DNA from: Cognaticolwellia beringensis
Lineage (GTDB): Bacteria; Pseudomonadota; Gammaproteobacteria; Enterobacterales; Alteromonadaceae
DNA: 64,000 nt
Reading direction: 5' to 3'
Assembly: GCF_002076895.1 (NCBI RefSeq)
Contig: NZ_CP020465.1
Location: forward strand, 186,001 to 250,000
In this document: positions 39,221 through 49,512 of the stretch, piece after piece
How the letters are laid out: each line of letters begins with the position of its first letter
How positions within the stretch are numbered: position 1 is the first letter of the stretch
Position numbers and translations under genes: made by a program
Notes under the pieces: generated by a model
Told to the model about the DNA's origin: nothing
Seen by the model: the letters and a program-made list of their open reading frames with translations, nothing else
The model's database searches: none

Positions 39221-39967
39221 ATGATTGAAGTTAATAATTTACATAAAAGTTTTGTGAGTAAGAAAAATACCGTTAAAGCTTTAGATGGCCTATCTTTTAC
39301 TGCCAAAGATGGTGAAATTACTGGCATATTAGGCCCAAATGGCGCGGGTAAAACTACTTGTTTACGAACGCTTTATGGTTTACTTCGTGCTGATGAAGGC
39401 TACGCGACTATTGATGGCATTAAAGTAACCGAAGAGCCGATAAAAGCGAGGAAACTTTTAGGTATATTTCCCGATAAATTTGGTTTATATGAGCGTTTAA
39501 CCGCTTATGAACAAATTGACTATTTTGCTAGTATTCATGGCATGAAAGGAGCCAATAAGCATGCTGCCATTGAGCAAATACTATCTGATTTAGAAATGAC
39601 AGAATTAGCTCACCGAAAAACCGTGGGCTTTTCTCAGGGTCAACGCATGAAAGTTACTTTAGCTCAGGCTTTAGTACATCAACCGAAAAACTTTGTACTT
39701 GATGAGCCAACCCGTGGCTTAGACGTGATGAGTACAAGGATATTGCGTAACCATTTAGCTAAATTCAAAGAAAAGGGTCACTGTATTTTATTTTCTTCCC
39801 ATGTAATGCAAGAGGTTGCTGCACTGTGTGACCGAGTGATTATTGTTTCAAATGGAAAGCTAGCAGCTCAAGGTACACCGCAAGAGTTATGTGATTTAGC
39901 GGGAGAAAAATTACTAGAAGAAGCTTTCGTGAAACTCATTGGCTCAGATGAAGGAGTAGCCGCATGA
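39221..39967 (+). CDS. NatA-like ABC transporter ATPase
   Basis: A 248-residue ATPase subunit with Walker A GPNGAGKTT, signature FSQGQRMKVTLAQAL, Walker B NFVLDEPTRGLDV and switch His in LFSSHVMQE. It is close to NatA, of the sodium-export or drug-export branch. It starts three bases after the hydrolase stop and overlaps the permease by four bases (ATGA). Confidence 0.92.
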   Translation: MIEVNNLHKSFVSKKNTVKALDGLSFTAKDGEITGILGPNGAGKTTCLRTLYGLLRADEGYATIDGIKVTEEPIKARKLLGIFPDKFGLYERLTAYEQIDYFASIHGMKGANKHAAIEQILSDLEMTELAHRKTVGFSQGQRMKVTLAQALVHQPKNFVLDEPTRGLDVMSTRILRNHLAKFKEKGHCILFSSHVMQEVAALCDRVIIVSNGKLAAQGTPQELCDLAGEKLLEEAFVKLIGSDEGVAA

Positions 39968-41127
39968 TGCAATTGAAAGCCTTGATGGTGAAAGAATTTA
40001 AAGAAGCTTTTCGTGACAGACGCGCATTAATGGTGGCGATGAGCATGGCATTATTGATGCCAGTTATGATCATGGTGATGTTAAAAGTGGCAATTAAAGA
40101 AGCCGTAGATAACCCTGCTGTTTATGTGAAATATAGCGGTGAGCAACATGCACCAAAACTCATCAAAGCACTAAAAGATGAGAACATTTTATCTTTTTCT
40201 GACGTGCCTGAAGATGAAGAACGTAACTGGAATGAACGTAATATTGAATTGAGTATTCCTGATACCTTCATTGAAGATATGGCTGCTGGTAAACCCATTG
40301 AATTAACCTTACGCGCAGATTACAACGAGAAGTCGTTATCATCGCCTATTCGGCGCATTAAAGATGTTGTCAGCGAGCACTCACTAATTATAGGGTACAA
40401 GCGTTTATTAGTGCGCGGCATTGATACGAAATTATTGCAACCCATAAAATTACTTGAGCAAGATACCTCACTGCCCAGTAGTAATGCGGTGATGATTTCA
40501 CTAATTTTAGGTGTTTATTTAATGATGGCGGCTTTTATGTCAGGTTTACCGGTTGCAATAGACTCAAGTGCCGGTGAAAGAGAGCGCAATGTATTGGAAA
40601 TGTTATTGTGCCAGCCTGTTAGTACCTTAAAAATAGTGCTAGCTAAGTTGAGTTGCGCCAGTTCAATTTCCATTATCTCCATTATTTTAATGTTAGTACT
40701 TACCTCTGTTGCGATGAACTTTGTTGACCTCACAAAAATAGGGGCAAGCTTTAGTATTGATGCCAGTACCTTTATCATTTTGTTGTTGTTATTGGTGCCT
40801 ATTTGCTTTCTGGCAGCTTCACTACAATTATTATTTGCTTTTCAGGCCAAGAGTTTCAAAGAGGCGCAATCAACGGTGACTATGTTAATCATGGCACCTA
40901 GCTTTATACCATTTGCGTTAATGATGATGGATGATAAACCTGCTTGGGTTGAATGGATGCCGATTTCTGGTCAGTCATTGTTAATGGAAGACGTTTTTAA
41001 AGGCTTACCTGTAGATTGGAGTGCCTTATTATTTACCAGTGTTGCTACTATCGCGTTAACTGTGGGGTTGGTGTTAATCTTGGCTAAGCGTTTAACCTCT
41101 GAAAAAGTAGTTATGTCGCTAAGTTAG
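39964..41127 (+). CDS. NatB-like ABC transporter permease
   Basis: A 387-residue ABC-2-type permease. One helix at about 22-42 is followed by a large extracytoplasmic domain (about 45-175) and five C-terminal helices. The stretch AGERERNVLEMLLCQPVS just after a helix is the ABC-2/NatB hallmark. It forms an exporter with the preceding ATPase; the substrate (Na+, peptide or lipid) is not shown by the sequence. Confidence 0.9.
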   Translation: MMQLKALMVKEFKEAFRDRRALMVAMSMALLMPVMIMVMLKVAIKEAVDNPAVYVKYSGEQHAPKLIKALKDENILSFSDVPEDEERNWNERNIELSIPDTFIEDMAAGKPIELTLRADYNEKSLSSPIRRIKDVVSEHSLIIGYKRLLVRGIDTKLLQPIKLLEQDTSLPSSNAVMISLILGVYLMMAAFMSGLPVAIDSSAGERERNVLEMLLCQPVSTLKIVLAKLSCASSISIISIILMLVLTSVAMNFVDLTKIGASFSIDASTFIILLLLLVPICFLAASLQLLFAFQAKSFKEAQSTVTMLIMAPSFIPFALMMMDDKPAWVEWMPISGQSLLMEDVFKGLPVDWSALLFTSVATIALTVGLVLILAKRLTSEKVVMSLS

Positions 41128-41152
41128 TAACGCGTAGTTAATATTGTATAAA

Positions 41153-41767
41153 ATGAATAACCCAGTAGAATTAGTCCTTCAAAAACAAGACTGTTTTCAA
41201 ACGGCTAAACATAAACTGGGTTATTCATTGAGCAATCAAGAAGTATTTATTAATTGGATTTCTGAACATGAGAAACTCCTGCGTCATATCATTAATGGCT
41301 TTGAGGCTGTTCCTGCAATTCAAGAAGAGCTTTTTCAAGAAATAGCCTTAAACATATGGCGAGCTTTACCCAGCTTTCGCTCTGACTCAGCCGTAAAAAC
41401 TTTTATTGCTCGAATTGCCCATAATGTTTTAGCAACGCATGTGGCTAAAGCGGTTAAAACGGTAAAAACCGAGCAAGCTTTTCAGCCGGTAGATAGCATT
41501 CAATCGAGTAATGAACACGCGGTGCTTGATACATCGATTTGCCCGCAACTCACACCTTATCAGTCACTAGATCAAAACCAAAGACAACAATGCCTTGCCC
41601 AAGCCATTCGTCAGTTAAAGCTTGAACAACAACAAGTCATTACCTTGGCACTTGAGGGGATGAGTTATCAAGATATTGCTGACGTGTTAGCGATATCTAT
41701 TAACTTAGTTGGCGTGAGACTACAAAGAGCAAAGGGAAAAGTGATGCAATTGTTGGAGGCAGTATGA
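41153..41767 (+). CDS. ECF-type RNA polymerase sigma factor
   Basis: A protein of about 204 residues from ATG 41153 (a TTG at 41144 would add three residues). Region 2 is visible (ELFQEIALNIWRALPSF then TFIARIAHNVLATHV) and region 4 (LRQ...QQQVITLALEGMSYQDIADVLAIS...VRLQRAKGKV). It follows the NatB-like gene by 25 bases and overlaps the next gene by four bases (ATGA), the usual arrangement with an anti-sigma partner. It may control the set it sits in. Confidence 0.88.
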   Translation: MNNPVELVLQKQDCFQTAKHKLGYSLSNQEVFINWISEHEKLLRHIINGFEAVPAIQEELFQEIALNIWRALPSFRSDSAVKTFIARIAHNVLATHVAKAVKTVKTEQAFQPVDSIQSSNEHAVLDTSICPQLTPYQSLDQNQRQQCLAQAIRQLKLEQQQVITLALEGMSYQDIADVLAISINLVGVRLQRAKGKVMQLLEAV

Positions 41768-42444
41768 GCGAAGAAAACGATAAAATTAAAATGCCGACCG
41801 AAAGTGAGCAACGCATAAGTAAAGATGTTTCTACAGAGGCATTAGTCGCTCAAAGTGACAAGCAAAGTGCTGATGCGTCTGAATTACAGGATGATACTTG
41901 GGCAGAACTCATTCAAGATTGGCAAACACAACCGACAGTAAAAACAGATGTGCTAGCTTTGGTAAAGCGAACACGGCGCAGAACTATTGGTGCAAAATTT
42001 TGTTTCGCACTAAATATTGTGGCAACCATCGCTTTATTTATTGCCTTTATATACGGTATTTATAATGGCGAATGGGGGAAGCCTCTTAATATATATCTTG
42101 GGCTCGGTAGCTTACTGTCATTAATTTTCGTGTATTTTGAAACTAAAGTCCGTGTCGCAACATGGTCACAGCTTTGCGACAGTCCTGAAAAAGCCATAGA
42201 TAATGCGATAGCGAGTAGTAAATCATCAATGCAATACATGTGGATTACAAAAATTTCATTTTTACCTTTTTTACCGCTGATTAATTGGTTTGTGTATACC
42301 TCAAGCCAAACAAATAACAAAGGAGTTTTACCGGCATATTTAATGGCTAATGGCTTTATGGTTATTGTATATATCGTCGTTGACTACCTACATAGGCAAC
42401 GTAAACAAGAATATCAACAGCTCTTAAAAGTTAAATTACTATAA
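41764..42444 (+). CDS. Membrane protein coupled to the ECF sigma factor (anti-sigma candidate)
   Basis: A 226-residue protein with a hydrophilic N-terminus (about 1-75) and four membrane segments (about 77-98, 102-122, 160-180 and 190-210). It overlaps the sigma gene by ATGA. The layout, a cytoplasmic N-terminal region plus helices directly after an ECF sigma gene, suggests an anti-sigma factor, but no ZAS zinc motif is present. The function is inferred from position only. Confidence 0.6.
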   Translation: MSEENDKIKMPTESEQRISKDVSTEALVAQSDKQSADASELQDDTWAELIQDWQTQPTVKTDVLALVKRTRRRTIGAKFCFALNIVATIALFIAFIYGIYNGEWGKPLNIYLGLGSLLSLIFVYFETKVRVATWSQLCDSPEKAIDNAIASSKSSMQYMWITKISFLPFLPLINWFVYTSSQTNNKGVLPAYLMANGFMVIVYIVVDYLHRQRKQEYQQLLKVKLL

Positions 42445-42555
42445 AATACAGCTTTATTTATTTCAATGGAATTATATGCGGATATTTGGTTGCTGCTCTG
42501 TATTAAATTTGTTGTTTTTGCGGTTTTAAGTCGGTATATTAGTTTGGATTATTTG

Positions 42556-42593
42556 TTGAAGTGAGTGTTAAAAGTTTTTATCACTCACTTCAA
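42556..42593. terminator. Long perfect hairpin after the sigma/membrane-protein set
   Basis: A 12-bp perfect stem (arms TTGAAGTGAGTG and CACTCACTTCAA) extended by four inner A-T pairs. No T-run follows. It lies between the membrane-protein gene and glyA. Confidence 0.45.
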
Positions 42594-42736
42594 AGTATAT
42601 TTGATTGCAAAATGAACTAACAGAACACGGTTTTTGCGTGTACAAATACTTCAAGTTCAGGCAGAATATGCCGCAATTAATTTTGAACTAACGCCACCCC
42701 CAGTATTGCTTATAGCAGACTATTTGAGGATAAAAC

Positions 42737-43996
42737 ATGTTTACACGTGATATGAATATTGCAGATTTTGATCCAGAACTTTATCAAGCAATGAGCAATG
42801 AAGTTGTTCGCCAAGAAGAGCATATTGAACTCATCGCTTCGGAAAACTACTGTAGTCCACGTGTACTCGAAGCCCAAGGTTCACAGCTGACTAATAAATA
42901 TGCCGAAGGTTATCCTGGTAAGCGTTATTACGGTGGTTGTGAGTATGTTGATATCGCTGAACAGTTAGCGATTGATCGCGCAAAAGAATTATTTGGCGCT
43001 ACTTATGCCAACGTACAACCACATGCAGGCTCACAAGCAAACTCAGCTGTTTTTCAAGCCTTAGTTACTCCTGGCGGGAAAGTGTTAGGTATGAGCTTAG
43101 CGCACGGTGGTCACTTAACTCATGGCTCACATGTTAACTTTTCAGGTAAGTCATACGAAGCAATTCAATACGGTTTACACCCTGAAACTGGCGATATTGA
43201 TTACGTTGAATTAGAGCGTTTAGCCATAGAGCATAAACCAGAGATGATCATTGGTGGTTTCTCAGCGTTTTCTGGTGTTGTTGACTGGGCGCGTATGCGT
43301 AAAATTGCCGACAAAGTTGAGGCGTATTTCTTCGTCGATATGGCGCATGTTGCCGGCTTAGTTGCAGCAGGTTTATATCCTAACCCAGTGCCACACGCGC
43401 ATGTTGTTACGACGACGACACATAAAACATTAGCCGGCCCACGTGGTGGCTTAATCGTTTCTGCTTGTGATGATGAAGCAATTTATAAAAAATTGAACAG
43501 CGCTGTATTCCCTGGTGGTCAAGGTGGACCATTAATGCACATTATTGCTGCGAAAGCCGTGGCATTTAAAGAAGCATTAACACCAGAATTTAAAGTTTAT
43601 CAGCAAAACGTATTAGATAATGCCAAAGCTATGGTTGCAGTATTACAAGAGCGTGGCTACAAAGTTGTTTCTAACAGCACTGAAAACCATTTATTACTCC
43701 TTGATCTTATTGATAAAGATATTACTGGTAAAGATGCAGATGCCGCGTTAGGTCGTGCTCATATCACAGTGAATAAAAACTCTGTGCCAAATGACCCACG
43801 TTCACCATTTGTAACTTCTGGCCTACGTTTAGGTACTCCAGCAATTACTCGTCGTGGTTTTGGTGTTGAAGAAACAAAAATAATCACTGGTTGGATTTGT
43901 GATATTTTGGATGATATTGAAAACGAAGATGTTATCGCTAAAGTCCGTGCTGGTGTTAGTGAACTTTGTGCTCGCTTCCCTGTTTACCAGTCATAA
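42737..43996 (+). CDS. glyA: GlyA, serine hydroxymethyltransferase
   Basis: A 419-residue PLP enzyme that converts serine plus tetrahydrofolate to glycine and methylene-THF. Motifs: [48 protein letters not shown], and the Schiff-base Lys in [16 protein letters not shown]. The length equals E. coli GlyA (417). It is followed by a clear terminator. Upstream, ACACG and CGTGT arms (42625-42641) frame a weak operator-like site. Confidence 0.98.
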   Translation: MFTRDMNIADFDPELYQAMSNEVVRQEEHIELIASENYCSPRVLEAQGSQLTNKYAEGYPGKRYYGGCEYVDIAEQLAIDRAKELFGATYANVQPHAGSQANSAVFQALVTPGGKVLGMSLAHGGHLTHGSHVNFSGKSYEAIQYGLHPETGDIDYVELERLAIEHKPEMIIGGFSAFSGVVDWARMRKIADKVEAYFFVDMAHVAGLVAAGLYPNPVPHAHVVTTTTHKTLAGPRGGLIVSACDDEAIYKKLNSAVFPGGQGGPLMHIIAAKAVAFKEALTPEFKVYQQNVLDNAKAMVAVLQERGYKVVSNSTENHLLLLDLIDKDITGKDADAALGRAHITVNKNSVPNDPRSPFVTSGLRLGTPAITRRGFGVEETKIITGWICDILDDIENEDVIAKVRAGVSELCARFPVYQS

Positions 43997-44051
43997 GCTT
44001 TAGTAATCAAAAAATCTTGTTATTACTTTATTAAACGTCAAGTAATAACCT

Positions 44052-44081
44052 AAAATGGCCACCTTTGTGGCCATTTTTTTT
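44052..44081 (+). terminator. Intrinsic terminator of glyA
   Basis: An 11-bp stem (AAAATGGCCAC / GTGGCCATTTT) with a CTTT loop and eight T residues, 56 bases after glyA. Confidence 0.93.
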
Positions 44082-44181
44082 AGCTGATTTTTATTTGGTA
44101 AGATATTTCGCTAAATGAACTTTTTTCAATTAAAATATCGTGATTAAATTGTTCATGACTCATTAACTTCGGAACTCATCA

Positions 44182-44640
44182 ATGTATTGTCCCTTTTGTT
44201 CAGCCAACGATACTAAAGTTATCGACTCTCGTTTAGTGTCAGATGGTCATCAAGTGCGTCGTCGTCGTGAATGCTTAGCATGTCATGAAAGATATACCAC
44301 TTTTGAAAGTGCCGAATTAGTAATGCCACGCATTATTAAGCGAGATGGCTCCCGCGAACCTTTTAATGAAGATAAAATGCGTAATGGCTTATTGCGCGCA
44401 TTAGAAAAAAGACCCGTGAGTACAGAAGAGATGGAGTTGTCGATCAATAAACTTAAATCACAACTGCGGGCAACTGGCGAGCGCGAAGTGTCGAGTGAAA
44501 TGCTTGGTACTATTATCATGGAGCAACTCAAGAGTTTAGACAAAGTAGCTTATATTCGCTTTGCTTCTGTGTATCGTTCATTTGAAGACATTAAAGAATT
44601 TGGTGAAGAAATCGCACGTTTAGGCGATGATGAATCATAA
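44182..44640 (+). CDS. nrdR: NrdR, repressor of ribonucleotide reductase genes
   Basis: A 152-residue repressor with an N-terminal zinc ribbon (CPFC at 3-6 and CLAC near 31-34) and an ATP-cone domain (about 49-138, [26 protein letters not shown]). It binds NrdR boxes near nrd genes according to ATP/dATP levels. The length matches E. coli NrdR (149). It begins the unit nrdR-ribD-ribE-ribBX, as in most gammaproteobacteria. Confidence 0.97.
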   Translation: MYCPFCSANDTKVIDSRLVSDGHQVRRRRECLACHERYTTFESAELVMPRIIKRDGSREPFNEDKMRNGLLRALEKRPVSTEEMELSINKLKSQLRATGEREVSSEMLGTIIMEQLKSLDKVAYIRFASVYRSFEDIKEFGEEIARLGDDES

Positions 44641-44667
44641 ACGTATTACTTAATCTAGAGTGGCTTA

Positions 44668-45795
44668 ATGAGCAATTTTTCGTTAAAAGATCATCAATTT
44701 ATGCAGCGCGCCATTTGTTTGGCAAAGCGTGGTCACTTTACTACGTCACCGAACCCTCGAGTAGGTTGTGTTATCGCACTAAATGGCGAGATTGTTGGTG
44801 AAGGCTTTCACAAAAAAGCAGGGCAAGGACATGCCGAAGTTCATGCGCTAAAACAAGCTGGCAGCAAAGCTAAAGGTGCTACCGCTTATGTTACGCTAGA
44901 GCCTTGTAGTCACTTCGGTTTAACGCCTCCATGCGCAGAAGCATTGATTAAAGCGCAGGTTAGTCATGTTATTGCCGCTATGGTTGATCCAAATCCAAAG
45001 GTGTCGGGTCGTGGCCTTGAACTATTAGCCGCCGCGGGCATAACCACACAATTTGGTTTACTGGAACAAGATGCTATCGCATTGAACCCAGGCTTCATTC
45101 AATTAATGACCAAAAAGTTACCTTATGTGCGCTGTAAGTTAGCGGCAAGTCTAGACGGAAAAACTGCCATGGCCAGTGGTGAAAGCCAATGGATAACGTC
45201 TCCCGATGCCCGCGCAGATGTTCAACGCCTAAGAGCGCAAAGCTGTGCAGTTATTTGTGGCGCAGAGTCTGTTATTTTTGACGATGCCAGAATGAATGTC
45301 CGTTGGGATGCCTTAGGGACACTTAAAAATAGTTATGCAGAAGCCGATGTTAGACAGCCAGTTCGGATTATTATTGATGGTAAAAATCGTTTAACACCGG
45401 ATCTCGCTATCTTTAAAACAACAAGTAAAATATTATTAATTCGACATGCTATTGAAAAAAGCCAAACTTGGCCGCATTTTGTAGAACAAGTCACAATTTC
45501 TAAAGCTGTAGATAGTGAATATGTCGATCTAAGCCTATTATTAGCTTATTTGGCCCAACAAGGGTTAAATGACATATTAATTGAGTCAGGTGCTAAACTA
45601 GCGGGTGCGTTTATTAACGCAAACTTAGTGGATGAGCTAGTGCTATACCAAGCACCAAAACTGATCGGCAGTGATGGTAAAAGTTTAGTGAGTATGCCAA
45701 CAATAATAAAGTTATCAGAGGCTAAGATTCTTGATATTCGTGATGTGCGTATGGTAGGTAAAGATATCAGGATAACGGCAAAGTTTAGTCAATAA
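44668..45795 (+). CDS. ribD: RibD, riboflavin deaminase/reductase
   Basis: A 375-residue two-domain enzyme. The deaminase (about 1-145) carries the zinc ligands in GHAEVHAL and EPCSHFGLTPPCAEAL. The reductase (about 150-370) carries KLAASLDGKTAMASGESQWIT and LIESGAKLAGAFI. It performs the second and third steps after GTP ring opening. It starts 27 bases after nrdR. Confidence 0.97.
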   Translation: MSNFSLKDHQFMQRAICLAKRGHFTTSPNPRVGCVIALNGEIVGEGFHKKAGQGHAEVHALKQAGSKAKGATAYVTLEPCSHFGLTPPCAEALIKAQVSHVIAAMVDPNPKVSGRGLELLAAAGITTQFGLLEQDAIALNPGFIQLMTKKLPYVRCKLAASLDGKTAMASGESQWITSPDARADVQRLRAQSCAVICGAESVIFDDARMNVRWDALGTLKNSYAEADVRQPVRIIIDGKNRLTPDLAIFKTTSKILLIRHAIEKSQTWPHFVEQVTISKAVDSEYVDLSLLLAYLAQQGLNDILIESGAKLAGAFINANLVDELVLYQAPKLIGSDGKSLVSMPTIIKLSEAKILDIRDVRMVGKDIRITAKFSQ

Positions 45796-45869
45796 GCGCA
45801 GGCACTGATTGACAATCTATTTTCAGTATAAATAACAATTCATAAGCTATACAGACGACGAGAGATATT

Positions 45870-46529
45870 ATGTTTACAGGAATAATAGAAGCCGTAGGGC
45901 GTTTAAGAGCGATTAATAGCTCAGGTGACGGCGCGCGCGTCACTATTGATACGGCAACATTAGACTTGTCAGATGTTAAATTAGGCGACTCAATTGCCAC
46001 CAATGGAATTTGCCTAACGGTTGTTGCCCTAGATGCCGCTAGCTTTAGCGCCGATGTTTCCAGTGAAACCTTAACGCGTACAGGTTTAGCACATTATAAA
46101 ATGGGTGATAGCGTCAATCTTGAAAAAGCGATGTTACCAACTACGCGATTTGGTGGGCACATGGTCTCAGGTCACGTTGATGCGGTGAGTGAAATTAGCG
46201 CTATCGAGCATAAAGGCAATAGCATCGATTACTGGTTAACTATGCCAGCAGAATTATCAGCATATATTGCCGAAAAAGGCTCCGTGACTATTGATGGCAC
46301 AAGCCTAACGGTAAACAGTTTAAGCGATGATAAATTCCGTTTAACAATTGTGCCACATACCACAGACCAAACAATTATCAGTAAATACCAGGTAGGCACG
46401 AAAGTTAATCTTGAAGTTGATTTAATTGCCCGCTACATAGAAAGATTACTTACCAAGCAAACAGCCGACAAGCAAGATGAGTCTGGTGTTACGCATGCGT
46501 TATTAGCGCGCAACGGTTTTATTAAATAA
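45870..46529 (+). CDS. ribE: RibE, riboflavin synthase alpha subunit
   Basis: A 219-residue riboflavin synthase made of two similar lumazine-binding halves, each with an S/N-G-x-x-LTV motif (TNGICLTVV and IDGTSLTVN). It starts with the family hallmark [10 protein letters not shown] and has [11 protein letters not shown] in the middle. It converts two lumazines to riboflavin. It needs RibH to supply lumazine, but ribH is not in this window. Confidence 0.97.
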   Translation: MFTGIIEAVGRLRAINSSGDGARVTIDTATLDLSDVKLGDSIATNGICLTVVALDAASFSADVSSETLTRTGLAHYKMGDSVNLEKAMLPTTRFGGHMVSGHVDAVSEISAIEHKGNSIDYWLTMPAELSAYIAEKGSVTIDGTSLTVNSLSDDKFRLTIVPHTTDQTIISKYQVGTKVNLEVDLIARYIERLLTKQTADKQDESGVTHALLARNGFIK

Positions 46530-46540
46530 AAGAGGTTTTC

Positions 46541-47650
46541 ATGAATTTACACACGCCAGAAGAGATTATCGACGATATAGCTCAAGGTAAAATGGTCATC
46601 TTAATGGATGATGAAGATCGCGAGAATGAAGGTGACTTCATCATGGCGGCAGAAAAAGTTACACCAGAAGCTATTAATTTTATGGCAACTCACGGTCGTG
46701 GCTTAATTTGTATGCCAATGTCGGCAGAGCGTTGTGAGCTTTTAAAATTACCGTTAATGGTTGATAAAAATGACGCTCAGTTCACTACCAATTTCACTGT
46801 TTCTATTGAAGCAGCTGAAGGGGTTACTACAGGAATTTCTGCTGCCGATCGTGCCACGACTGTTTTAGCAGCTGTTGGCAAAAATGCCAATCACAATTCT
46901 ATTGTACAGCCGGGTCATATTTTCCCTTTGATTGCTAAAGATGGCGGCGTGTTAAACCGTGCCGGACATACTGAAGCCAGTGTAGATTTAGCACGTTTAG
47001 CAGGCCTTAAAGCCGCTGCGGTTATTGTTGAAATTTTGAATGCAGACGGCACCATGGCGCGTCGTCCAGATCTAGAAATTATTGCTGAAAAACATGGCAT
47101 TAAAATGGGGACTATTGCGGATTTAATTGAATATCGTAATGCTAACGAAACGACCATAGAGCGTATATCACAATGTAAATTGCCGACCGAATTCGGTGAT
47201 TTTGAGTTAACAGTATTTAAAGATACCATAGACGGCCAAGCGCATTTCGCCTTAACTAAAGGTGAAATTAAGCCTGAAGAGCCGACGTTAGTGCGTGTGC
47301 ATTTAGAAAATACTTTTAAAGACTTATTGTTTAGCCAGCGTGAAAGCGTTGCGAAATGGCCAATGGCTAGTGCCTTGGAAAAAATTGGTAAAGAAGGTGG
47401 GGTATTAGTCTTGTTAGGTAAGCATGAGTCACCTTTAGAGCTTATCGCCCAAGTGCAAAAGTACGCTAAGCTTGACGCTGGTGAAACAGTGAAAGAAGTT
47501 AAACGACATGTTGGTTCACGCAACGTCGGTGTTGGTTCGCAAATTTTAGCTAATTTAGGTGTCAGTAAAATGCGCTTATTAAGCTCACAAACAAAATATC
47601 ATTCACTGTCAGGCTTTGGTTTAGAAGTGGTGGAATATATCGCTGATTAA
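46541..47650 (+). CDS. ribBA: RibBX: DHBP synthase with a degenerate GTP cyclohydrolase II domain
   Basis: A 369-residue protein. The N-terminal half (about 1-205) is a complete RibB (3,4-dihydroxy-2-butanone 4-phosphate synthase) with [23 protein letters not shown], and [14 protein letters not shown]. The C-terminal half has the fold of GTP cyclohydrolase II ([35 protein letters not shown]) but lacks the three zinc cysteines and the GxxxSxRCDC region. It should not open GTP. This fits the RibBX variant described in Proteobacteria such as Shewanella, and a separate RibA must exist elsewhere. It lies 11 bases after ribE. Confidence 0.93.
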   Translation: MNLHTPEEIIDDIAQGKMVILMDDEDRENEGDFIMAAEKVTPEAINFMATHGRGLICMPMSAERCELLKLPLMVDKNDAQFTTNFTVSIEAAEGVTTGISAADRATTVLAAVGKNANHNSIVQPGHIFPLIAKDGGVLNRAGHTEASVDLARLAGLKAAAVIVEILNADGTMARRPDLEIIAEKHGIKMGTIADLIEYRNANETTIERISQCKLPTEFGDFELTVFKDTIDGQAHFALTKGEIKPEEPTLVRVHLENTFKDLLFSQRESVAKWPMASALEKIGKEGGVLVLLGKHESPLELIAQVQKYAKLDAGETVKEVKRHVGSRNVGVGSQILANLGVSKMRLLSSQTKYHSLSGFGLEVVEYIAD

Positions 47651-47726
47651 ACGGTCTTTTGTCAGGAAGTAAGCGCACTATTCCAAGTGCTATAAACCTG
47701 ATAGATATATACAGTATGAAAAATAT

Positions 47727-47761
47727 AAAAAGCGATTTGAAGTCATTCAAATCGCTTTTTT
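47727..47761. terminator. Bidirectional terminator between ribBX and the amidase
   Basis: A 15-bp stem (arms 47727-47741 and 47746-47760) with a GTCA loop, an A-run on the left arm and T-run on the right, between convergent genes. Confidence 0.93.
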
Positions 47762-47804
47762 GATCAGGAGCTTGAGTTACGATAGCATGTAATTTTAATT
47801 GCTG

Positions 47805-49340
47805 CTAAAGCACCGGCGACTTTCTATGTAATGTCGATTGCTCATAACCGTAAGCAACCTCTATCAACTTACCTTCTTGCAATTTACCTGAAAACATTGA
47901 TAAGCCAACAGGTAAACCATGAACATACCCCATAGGCACCGTAATATGAGGGTAACCAGAAATAGCTGCAGCAGAAGAAGCTGCGCCTAAATAATGGTCA
48001 CCATTTATCCAATCAGTTTTCCAAGCTGGGCCAGTTGTCGGTGCAATAATCAAATCAAGTTTATGTTTAGCCAAAAGAGCATCAATGCCCTCAGCTTGAG
48101 TAGATTTTTTTGCCAACTGTAAAGCTGCGAGGTACCTATCATCAGTAAGCGGTCCTTTAGCTTGTGCCATTTCAAAAATTTCTTGTTTAAAATAAGGCAT
48201 TTCTTTATCGGCGTGAGCAAGATTAAAGGCGATTAATGCCTCAAGTGATTTCGGGGTATGATCATCAGTACCTGCAAGGTAAGCATTTAAACCATGTTTA
48301 AATTCGTATAGCAGGACTTCAAATTCAGCGTCGCCCCAGACAGCGGAATTGGTGAAGTTAGTTGAATCGACAATAATTGCCCCTTGAGCTTGTAGGTCAA
48401 CAATAGCTTGTTCGAATACTGCATCAAGTTGTCCGTGATAACCCATAAGATTGCGTGCAACACCAATTCGCTTACCTTTAATGCCATCAAGCTTTAAATG
48501 ACTCATATAATCAGCAGGTGCAGCAAGGGCCGCGTTATCATCGGCGTCGACAGCGGTTAACGCTGAAAGTAGCATTACCGCGTCAGTTACTGAGCGGGCC
48601 ATCGGGCCAGCAGTATCTTGACTATGAGCAATAGGAATAATACCGTCACGACTTATTGTGCCTAAAGTCGGCTTAATACCAACAATACCATTTATTGCCG
48701 ATGGGCAAGTAACAGAGCCGTCTGTTTCTGTACCAACTGCCAGTAAAGCTAAATCTGCTGCAATGGCTACGCCAGAGCCGGCGCTTGAACCACATGGGCT
48801 TGTGGTAATGTCGTATGGGTTTTTACTTTGCCCCCACAGACCACTCCAACCACTTGACGAAGAGGTTGAGCGAAAGTTTGCCCATTCGCTTAAATTTGTT
48901 TTACCTAAGATAATCGCCCCAGCATTTTTAAGTAGCTGAACCAAAAAGGCATCATCTTTCGGGTAGTTATTTTTTAACGCCCATGAGCCAGCAGTATTGG
49001 CCATGCCGTCAATCGTATCGATGTTATCTTTTAATAAAACAGGAATGCCATGCAGCGCTCCGACTTTTCCTGATTTTTTATAAATTACATCAAGCTCTTG
49101 TGCTCTTTTAATTGCGTTTTTATTGAGCTGTACGACAGAGTTAAGCTGTGGCCCTTTAGCATCAATTCTGGCGATTCGGTCTAAGTAATAGTTAACCAAG
49201 GTTTCACTGGTTAACTGTTTATCTGCCATCATGTTGTGAGCTTTAATAACCGTTAAGTCTTGGAATATCATGTTATTTTGAGAGTAGGCTGATAGAGGGT
49301 AGAGCAATAGCAGCGCTATAAATCTAAGGACGTTTTTCAT
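47805..49340 (-). CDS. Exported amidase (amidase-signature family)
   Basis: A 511-residue amidase with a signal peptide (MKNVLRFIALLLLYPLSAYSQ). The Ser-cisSer-Lys triad is visible: Lys in LLKDNIDT, and the Ser pair in SPCGSSAGSGVAIA. The same family includes GatA, but the export signal and the lack of GatB/C neighbours point to a peptide- or aryl-amide-hydrolysing amidase. It sits where ribH-nusB-thiL-pgpA would be expected in related genomes, convergent with ribBX. Confidence 0.92.
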   Translation of the reverse strand: MKNVLRFIALLLLYPLSAYSQNNMIFQDLTVIKAHNMMADKQLTSETLVNYYLDRIARIDAKGPQLNSVVQLNKNAIKRAQELDVIYKKSGKVGALHGIPVLLKDNIDTIDGMANTAGSWALKNNYPKDDAFLVQLLKNAGAIILGKTNLSEWANFRSTSSSSGWSGLWGQSKNPYDITTSPCGSSAGSGVAIAADLALLAVGTETDGSVTCPSAINGIVGIKPTLGTISRDGIIPIAHSQDTAGPMARSVTDAVMLLSALTAVDADDNAALAAPADYMSHLKLDGIKGKRIGVARNLMGYHGQLDAVFEQAIVDLQAQGAIIVDSTNFTNSAVWGDAEFEVLLYEFKHGLNAYLAGTDDHTPKSLEALIAFNLAHADKEMPYFKQEIFEMAQAKGPLTDDRYLAALQLAKKSTQAEGIDALLAKHKLDLIIAPTTGPAWKTDWINGDHYLGAASSAAAISGYPHITVPMGYVHGLPVGLSMFSGKLQEGKLIEVAYGYEQSTLHRKSPVL

Positions 49341-49468
49341 GGTGATTCTTTTGTTATTATTTGTGCACTTATATAACGTGAAAAAAGCTGATTTGTCTAG
49401 CCTGGAGATGAAGCTTCGTCGTTAAGATGTGAGGGGAACTGCAAACAATATTTGACGATATTCTTAGG

Positions 49469-49512
49469 GCCACTTGTTTAGTTTTAAATAAATTCAAAAC
49501 TAAACAAGTGGC
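49469..49512. terminator. Long perfect hairpin after dxs
   Basis: A 17-bp perfect stem (arms 49469-49485 and 49496-49512) with a 10-base loop, 34 bases past the dxs stop. No T-run follows on the dxs strand. Confidence 0.5.

Noticed and set aside
42625..42641. PurR-like operator upstream of glyA
   Set aside because: ACACG and CGTGT arms are present, but the core differs from the PurR consensus at many positions; noted only in the glyA entry.
46915..47523. Open frame of 202 codons on the minus strand
   Set aside because: It lies fully antisense to ribBX, has no recognisable domain and no ribosome site.
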